Of a DNA stretch of 64,000 nucleotides, positions 59,401 to 64,000 are shown in pieces. A program made the position numbers and the translations under genes. The notes under the pieces are model-generated. The model was not told the origin of the DNA and made no database searches. It worked only from the letters and a program-made list of their open reading frames with translations. Origin of the DNA: Rotaria socialis (taxonomy: Eukaryota > Rotifera > Eurotatoria > Philodinida > Philodinidae); the NCBI GenBank assembly GCA_905331475.1, contig CAJNYU010000061.1, positions 21,864 through 85,863 on the forward strand, read 5' to 3'. Positions within the stretch are counted from its first letter, which is position 1; each line of letters opens with the position of its first letter.

Positions 59401-59828
59401 AGTCCTGTTTTTCTCCCTTTGCCTTTTCTGAAAACTGTGAGAGTACACATCGGAAATCCGCGAGAAAAAAGTAACTAGGATTCAATATTAAAAAAAAATT
59501 CAACGCATTTTAACAGATTAACAATGTCCGAAATTAGGAGTTTTAAGTGTTTAGTTTTAGAATGCGTGGATAGAAAAGCAAACTTGGTCATTGTAACGCG
59601 TTAATTTCGTATTTCTGACTGCTTGGATATTCAAATACTCAACTAATAAATTGATTATGATAATGTCAAACAAATGCTAATATATTATGTATTTGTCTTT
59701 TTTTCGTTTAGGTACAATATAATCAGTTTATAGAGAAAACATCGGAGTTTTCTAAGAAATTATGGCACAAACGTGAACTTAATTATCGTTTACCTATTGA
59801 TTTCTCTAAACAAGCAGCTATTGTCTAA
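53420..59828 (+). CDS. small multi-TM protein with long introns
   Basis: Four exons, all in phase with consensus GT-AG boundaries: 53420-53515, 55535-55624, 57873-58046, 59712-59828; 158 residues. The N-terminal 32 residues are polar (MMTPSTNEINTQSVSTSVLV). Exon 2 is one membrane segment (LLCIPSFMMIFILPAWLLYL). Exon 3 has a second (FAAIIFIFWVMCTSIPC) and a third possible segment (TTILSILWSGCL) separated by a basic stretch RIRIRIRITDR. Exon 4 is a charged tail (FSKKLWHKRELNYRLP). I do not recognise the family. Introns are 2,019, 2,248 and 1,665 bp. It shares gene style and neighbourhood with the tetraspan gene at 43-50 kb, but no clear sequence similarity. Confidence 0.65.
53905..54180. repeat. 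palindrome plus partial third copy
   Basis: GATTTGATATTAGTATAGGT plus GGAATTTTTAGAATTCTAG at the left is mirrored by AATTCCACCTATACTAATAT plus CAAATCATTT at about 54049. A third decayed copy follows (CCATCTATGCTGATATCTAA). Confidence 0.7.
54600..55455. mobile_element. nested foldback element in intron
   Basis: Outer inverted pair: GAAATTTGATTGGTCAGCAC at about 54733 versus GTGTTGGTCAATCAAATTGC at about 55345, with further matching sequence either side. Inner pair: CCCTGGTTTCAGTCAATAGA at 54931 versus TCTATTGACTGAAACCAGGG at 55199-55218. Two elements, one inside the other, or one complex foldback. No coding capacity. Confidence 0.7.
57068..57255. repeat. hairpin with CCAGTT-rich arms
   Basis: TACCAGTTCCAGTTAACTGG at the left and AACTAACTGGAACTGGCG at the right, with more CAGTT/AACTG words between. 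Confidence 0.6.
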
Positions 59829-61734
59829 ACTATCATCAAATACTATTAAAATCTGTACACATATATATATGTGTATATAAAATTTTCATGTCAGCATTTA
59901 ATGTTAGAGTCTGCTCAGTTTCAAATTTACTTGGACGTATTTAAAATTCTAGCTTGAATATTGCTTTAGTCGGACTAAGTGACCTGTTCAAATCAAAATT
60001 CAATTCTATTTTTGAAATGAATATTATATTTAAGATAGCCGATTGGTGAATGCAAACAAAAAGCGATGGTGCATTTTTACTATAGTCAGTACTTAACGAA
60101 GAAGTATATTTTTTGGGAAAATAAACTTGAAATAGAGACTCTCTTGTCTGAAAAATCCTCTATAGAATATGTCATTTGGTTTTTAACAATACTGTGTAAC
60201 TTTGAAGTTGTCTAAATGAAAATTTATACAGGGACTGAGTCTTTATGGGTAACTAAAATAATTTCGCATACATGTTATAACTAACAGTTAATTCAGCAGA
60301 ACTTCACAGTTAAAAGATATACAGTTTTTTATTCTTCGGAGCTATGTCACTAACAAATGAAATTAACCTTATCCACATAATTCACCAATACGAAATTGTA
60401 TATGTAATGTTAATTTTAAAATTCACATTGAATTTTGACTTGAAAGTTCCGCTCAATTCGATATCGAATCCGAAAATTTTCTAGACCAGTCAGAGGCGAC
60501 ATGAATTCTGAGATTAAATACTGACATATGTATATACGAATGAGGTAATCTATTCTCAACTTGGTTATAGCTTCTTAACAAAACACAACTGTAACATTTT
60601 GAAGTGTACATATCTTATATTGAACCCATGTTAATTGTCTATGTTAAAATATTTTGTGTGTATTATAGTTCATTGTCTAATCATAAGTCAATTTATAAAT
60701 AAAATAGATATTGATTATTAAATAGAATGTGGGTGAGCAGTATGCATATGGTGCCTCTGTTTGTATACGATTCACATTCGCATCCTATTAGTAAATGAAA
60801 ACGTATATAAATGTAACAAAACATACTCAATAGATAATATGTTTTATGCATGGTTAAGGGTTGCGAATAATATATCAGTAGTACCGATAAAACTGATAGT
60901 TATTGTTTTGGTAAATATGGGTGCCAATTTTGCTCTTCTTTTTATCCACACTTCTCATTCACATGATTGTCAGCATTTCACAACATACCATCACAAACGA
61001 TGCTATTATGGTGCTTTTATTTAGAAATTGGCCAACTATGGATTGAAAGACAGTTTTTTTAAGATGGGATGTGGGTGTGGATACCCTGATCTATTTACCC
61101 ACCTGACCCCACACCCACACCCACATCCTCAAGGATCGACCGAGCATAAGAACGCCGTTGAAGCAACGAGACAAAAAGGCATAATGCGAGAGGTATGATG
61201 TCTAATGACAGTCATTTTTATTTTTCTCTTTTTTTAACATGAAAGCATGGATGAAAGAGGATCTTTCTTTTTTTTTTGTTGCTGCATGCTCTGTTTTGTG
61301 CTTTCTGTATATTATCTTGATATGGTATATGTTGACGACTAAACGAATGACGTTAAAGGAATGCATAGAAATCATATAGACAAAGAGATATTACATTCTT
61401 TTTTGGTTGTTACTCCAACAATGCCATAATATTGAAGTATGGAGTTCCTTTTGTACAAATGAGTAGGTGATGCATAATGTTGGCATAATCAATACTGGCA
61501 ATCGATTCGTTTTCGTTCTAACGAGGATTCCCAGTAGAACGGGCAGCCATGGTTCTAAAGACGCTGTAGTAAACATTTCTGTTGGCATACTAGCAGAATC
61601 TACATCACTTTTACTGAAGTTCTTTGTTGAATTCCAGAAAACGAAAATCAAAATATTAATTTGATGATTTTGATAGTCATTTTCCCTACTCTGCAGTTAA
61701 AAAAGTAAAATAAAAGTTACAACATTACTTTCAG
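59829..61734. other. intergenic stretch
   Basis: No supported gene. TGTGGG-like text occurs at 60725-60785 (GAATGTGGGTGAGCAG ... CGATTCACATTCGCATCC) and, more clearly, at 61064-61142. Confidence 0.4.
61064..61142. repeat. TGTGGG-like inverted hairpin locus
   Basis: GGGATGTGGGTGTGGATACC, spacer of about 15 bases, ACCCCACACCCACACCCAC, then ATCCTCAAGGATCG, the shared tail. The best preserved member. Confidence 0.65.
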
Positions 61735-62018
61735 AGTTTTCAACATATATGGGTCAATCCGTATCAACCATAGAAAAGCATTAAAAGGAAAATGCTGTGA
61801 GAGTATTGAGCGAATCAATGTACCAGTTTGTCCACAATGCATGCGATATCGGCCGAGACGCTCGTCAACATCCGGCTGGCCGCCTTTTATCATACAGTTC
61901 TCGATTCTCTTGCTCTTGGTGAACTTGAACCTTCTTCTCTTTATTATTCGTGATCCCCTTGGTCTACCACTCTTCATCGTTGGTGTTAGTGTATTTGTAT
62001 TTTATTCTTGGAATAACC
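61735..62018 (+). CDS. orphan exon of a membrane protein
   Basis: An open segment of 284 bp bounded by a 3' splice site (ACTTTCAG at 61734) and a strong donor (CC|GTAAGT at 62018). It encodes VFNIYGSIRINHRKALKGKC, then CESIERINVPVCPQCMRYRP with a C-x2-C, then two adjacent membrane segments (FIIQFSILLLLVNLNLLLFI and LPLFIVGVSVFVFYSW). It enters with one base of a split codon. An acceptor at 63790 would add HLLP and a stop in phase (63791-63803), giving a possible terminal exon. No upstream exon was found. Family unknown. Confidence 0.5.
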
Positions 62019-62974
62019 GTAAGTTTACAGTAATATTCATCTATCAATACAAGCATTTCTGTTAAGTTTTGCATTGATGGCGCAGATAGGTGAAATATAT
62101 TTATTGAATCTGAACGGATAAGTCATAAATTCGTAATATGTGTGTCTTTTTGCCCATATAATGATTGATTGCACTTTTGAGGCATTTAAAGTTTCTTGCA
62201 TTCATATTTTATACGATTATGATTTGTTTTTGTTATATTTCACACGAACTTTAGATTACTCTGTTGGAAAAGGTTTAGCCACTCAGGGGTAAAAGTTCAA
62301 ACACCAGATTTTCCAGAGAAATTTTCATATAGTAACTGAGCTATTACGTTGGTTTTACTCACCCCATTTTTATAGATAGTTATTGCATATTTCTACATTT
62401 GACTTATGTAGAGCCACGGTATAATGGGTTCATGGCTAGCGAAAATTGGCTTGTAGCAACTTCTTGTATCTAGCTAGTTTACAAGAGTTCAGTGCGCACT
62501 AAAAAGTTTATACTTGGATAAATTGAGTTGAAACACATTACGGAAGTCTATTTTGAAGGCATATGCTTACGAAGGAAGTAATTGAGGTGCTAAAAAAGCT
62601 TTTAGGCCGAGAACGTGCTGATTAGTTAGGGCATAGCTAGGAGTGATATACCATAAAGTAGTTCGTCCCCCAAGTTGCTTCTGACAGGAGTTATGAATTT
62701 TTCAAGTTATAAGTAAAATGTGTGTTTTGCCTCTAAATCTGTTTTTTTTTCAAAGAGGGAATAACGTATTAAGCTAAAAGTTTTGTTACATCTATCTCGA
62801 CCAATAATCTTTCTTATTTGAAACTTTCATGTCAAAAGAACACAGATATGACCAGAAAGACAATTTTAAAAACCTTTTCCTAACTTAATAACTATTCATG
62901 TTTTATTATTTAATGACAAAAGCATCGTTTTTACATGTTTTTCCGCCTATTCTCGAGTTAAGATACACTATATG
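62019..62974. other. intergenic or intronic stretch
   Basis: No ORF or repeat that I can support between the orphan exon and the TTAA element. Confidence 0.35.
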
Positions 62975-63500
62975 TTAAGGGCCACCCCCCTCAAAATCGA
63001 TTTGCCACTTGGAACAATCCGTTTGGGCTGAAAGTTACAGGAGTGATTGGTCATAGTGAGAAACGCTTGTGGTAAAAATTTCAGCCCTGCATACCTTACT
63101 AAACTAGACTTACGACTTGTTTTATAGCTTCCACAAGAATCGAAATAACTTCATAACCATAAGAACTATCAAGGTCGGATCAATTTTAAATGAAAGCTAG
63201 CCTCCGTATGCAACTTTTCATTGAACAGAATTTTGAAATTCGCTTCTACTCATTTTTTATAAATATTTCATTCAGTATGACTCTAAAATTAGGTACAAAA
63301 AATGCAGTAAATCGAACGTTTCTCAGTCCAGGAATCTAGTATGAAAAATCCGTTCGATGAAAAATTAAGTCTCGTTGAGACCTTTAAAATAAAATAAAAA
63401 CATCTGGCGAAGCTTGAGCGAAGCAGGAGTTATTTCAGCTTTACTGTTTGAAAACCATGTTTTGAGAAAAACACCAAAGAAGTTTTAGAAATTATTTTTT
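62975..63500. mobile_element. TTAA MITE, copy B (right end lost)
   Basis: TTAA at 62975-62978, then GGGCCACCCCCCTCA, followed by about 480 bp collinear with the reverse complement of copy A (shared blocks GTGAGAAAC-CTTGTGGTAAAA, CCTTACTAAACTAGA, CATTTTTTATAAATATTT). The terminal repeat and TTAA expected at the far end are not seen. Confidence 0.65.
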
Positions 63501-63780
63501 TCATGTATAACTTTAAAAACTGATTTTAAATGGAATATTTCCAACGTATCGTGCTACACCTCATAGAGAGTGCTACAAATGAAGTCAACTAACACCATCT
63601 ACTATCGTCAAGTGCTATTGCTCTTTTATTTCTCGAGTAAGACATGTATTGGATACACATCGGTCTTGAGGTAAATTTAACAAAATATTGAACTTATCTC
63701 GATAACATTCAGTAACAAGACACATCGGGTTATATGCTACACATCTCACACTCTCTCGTTGACATAGCATTATGAATTCT

Positions 63781-63811
63781 TTATTTTTAGATTTATTACC
63801 TTAAATCTTCA
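63781..63811 (+). promoter_or_regulatory. 3' splice site before the right-edge gene
   Basis: TTCTTTATTTTTAG ends at 63790, 21 bases before the ATG. It could serve the orphan-exon gene or be a trans-splice acceptor for the next gene. Confidence 0.4.
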
Positions 63812-64000
63812 ATGACACGTTCTTCGACTTCAAAAAAAGAGAAACAGCTCCGACTGGCTCGAAATACTTCCAAATCACAAAAAATCATTAACATTGTTAG
63901 AAAAAATACACGTGAACTACAAAATTATTTTATTTCTAATAAAAGTCAGTCAACTAGCAATGAGCAATTCACGTATAAAACACGTACATTTACTGGTCCA
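63812..64000 (+). CDS. unknown basic protein, 3' partial
   Basis: Open from ATG 63812 to the window edge (63 codons). The N-terminus is Lys/Arg/Ser-rich (MTRSSTSKKEKQLRLARNTS) and then KSQKIINIVRKNTRELQNYF. No domain is recognisable. The upstream acceptor and the lack of stops support coding, but the length is short. Confidence 0.4.
   Translation, partial: MTRSSTSKKEKQLRLARNTSKSQKIINIVRKNTRELQNYFISNKSQSTSNEQFTYKTRTFTGP

Noticed and set aside
19417..61142. The TGTGGG-like tracts as a true chromosome end
   Set aside because: Tracts are short, paired with their complements, and flanked by unique DNA on both sides.
61391..61664. Opposed ORFs of 86 and 65 residues
   Set aside because: No domain or splice support; both are probably chance, or intronic to the orphan-exon gene.
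1..64000. tRNA, rRNA, snRNA or CRISPR loci
   Set aside because: No cloverleaf with a B-box such as GGTTCGAATCC, no rRNA-like blocks and no regularly spaced direct repeats were found by eye.

Overview
The window is nuclear DNA from a small-genome animal. Conserved metazoan genes (UBR5, NUBP2, STRAD, dynactin p62/DCTN4, a GM2-activator-like protein, a nuclear receptor and a TMEM53-like protein) sit close together with GT-AG introns that are mostly 47-70 bp. The short introns, the AT-rich background, unpaired 3' splice sites just before many start codons (as expected for spliced-leader trans-splicing) and many TGTGGG-like words all fit a bdelloid rotifer. That assignment is inference; metazoan is secure.

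Region 1 (1-18.5 kb) is compact and gene-dense. UBR5 enters from the left edge (about 2,800 codons visible, UBA, UBR box, MLLE and HECT all present). NUBP2, STRAD and DCTN4 follow on the same strand, with NUBP2 and STRAD only 44 bp apart. A GM2A-like secreted protein is then convergent with a nuclear receptor on the minus strand. The receptor is divergent from a TMEM53-like (DUF829) gene. Functions are unrelated housekeeping and signalling: ubiquitin ligation, Fe-S assembly, LKB1 activation, dynein cargo adaptation, lipid binding and nuclear receptor signalling.

Region 2 (18.5-43 kb) is gene-poor. It holds an FG-GAP pseudogene, a multi-pass membrane gene interrupted by an in-frame TGA, several foldback/MITE-type elements, a TTAA-flanked MITE, a Thr-rich 11-residue-repeat ORF, a small secreted protein, a broken RING/TRAF/SPRY gene and most of the TGTGGG-like hairpin loci.

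Region 3 (43-64 kb) holds at least two multi-exon membrane-protein genes of a different style: short exons separated by introns of 0.8-2.2 kb. These introns contain a pogo-like transposon remnant, a foldback element with 220-bp near-identical arms around a small ORF, and other hairpins. Near the right edge are an orphan membrane-protein exon, a second TTAA MITE copy in inverted orientation, and the 5' end of a coding region that runs off the window.

Most striking are the trans-splice-like acceptors with a tightly packed NUBP2-STRAD pair, the split between tiny-intron and long-intron genes, the density of unrelated foldback elements, and the telomere-like hairpin family. All exon joins were made by eye from splice signals and reading-frame phase.
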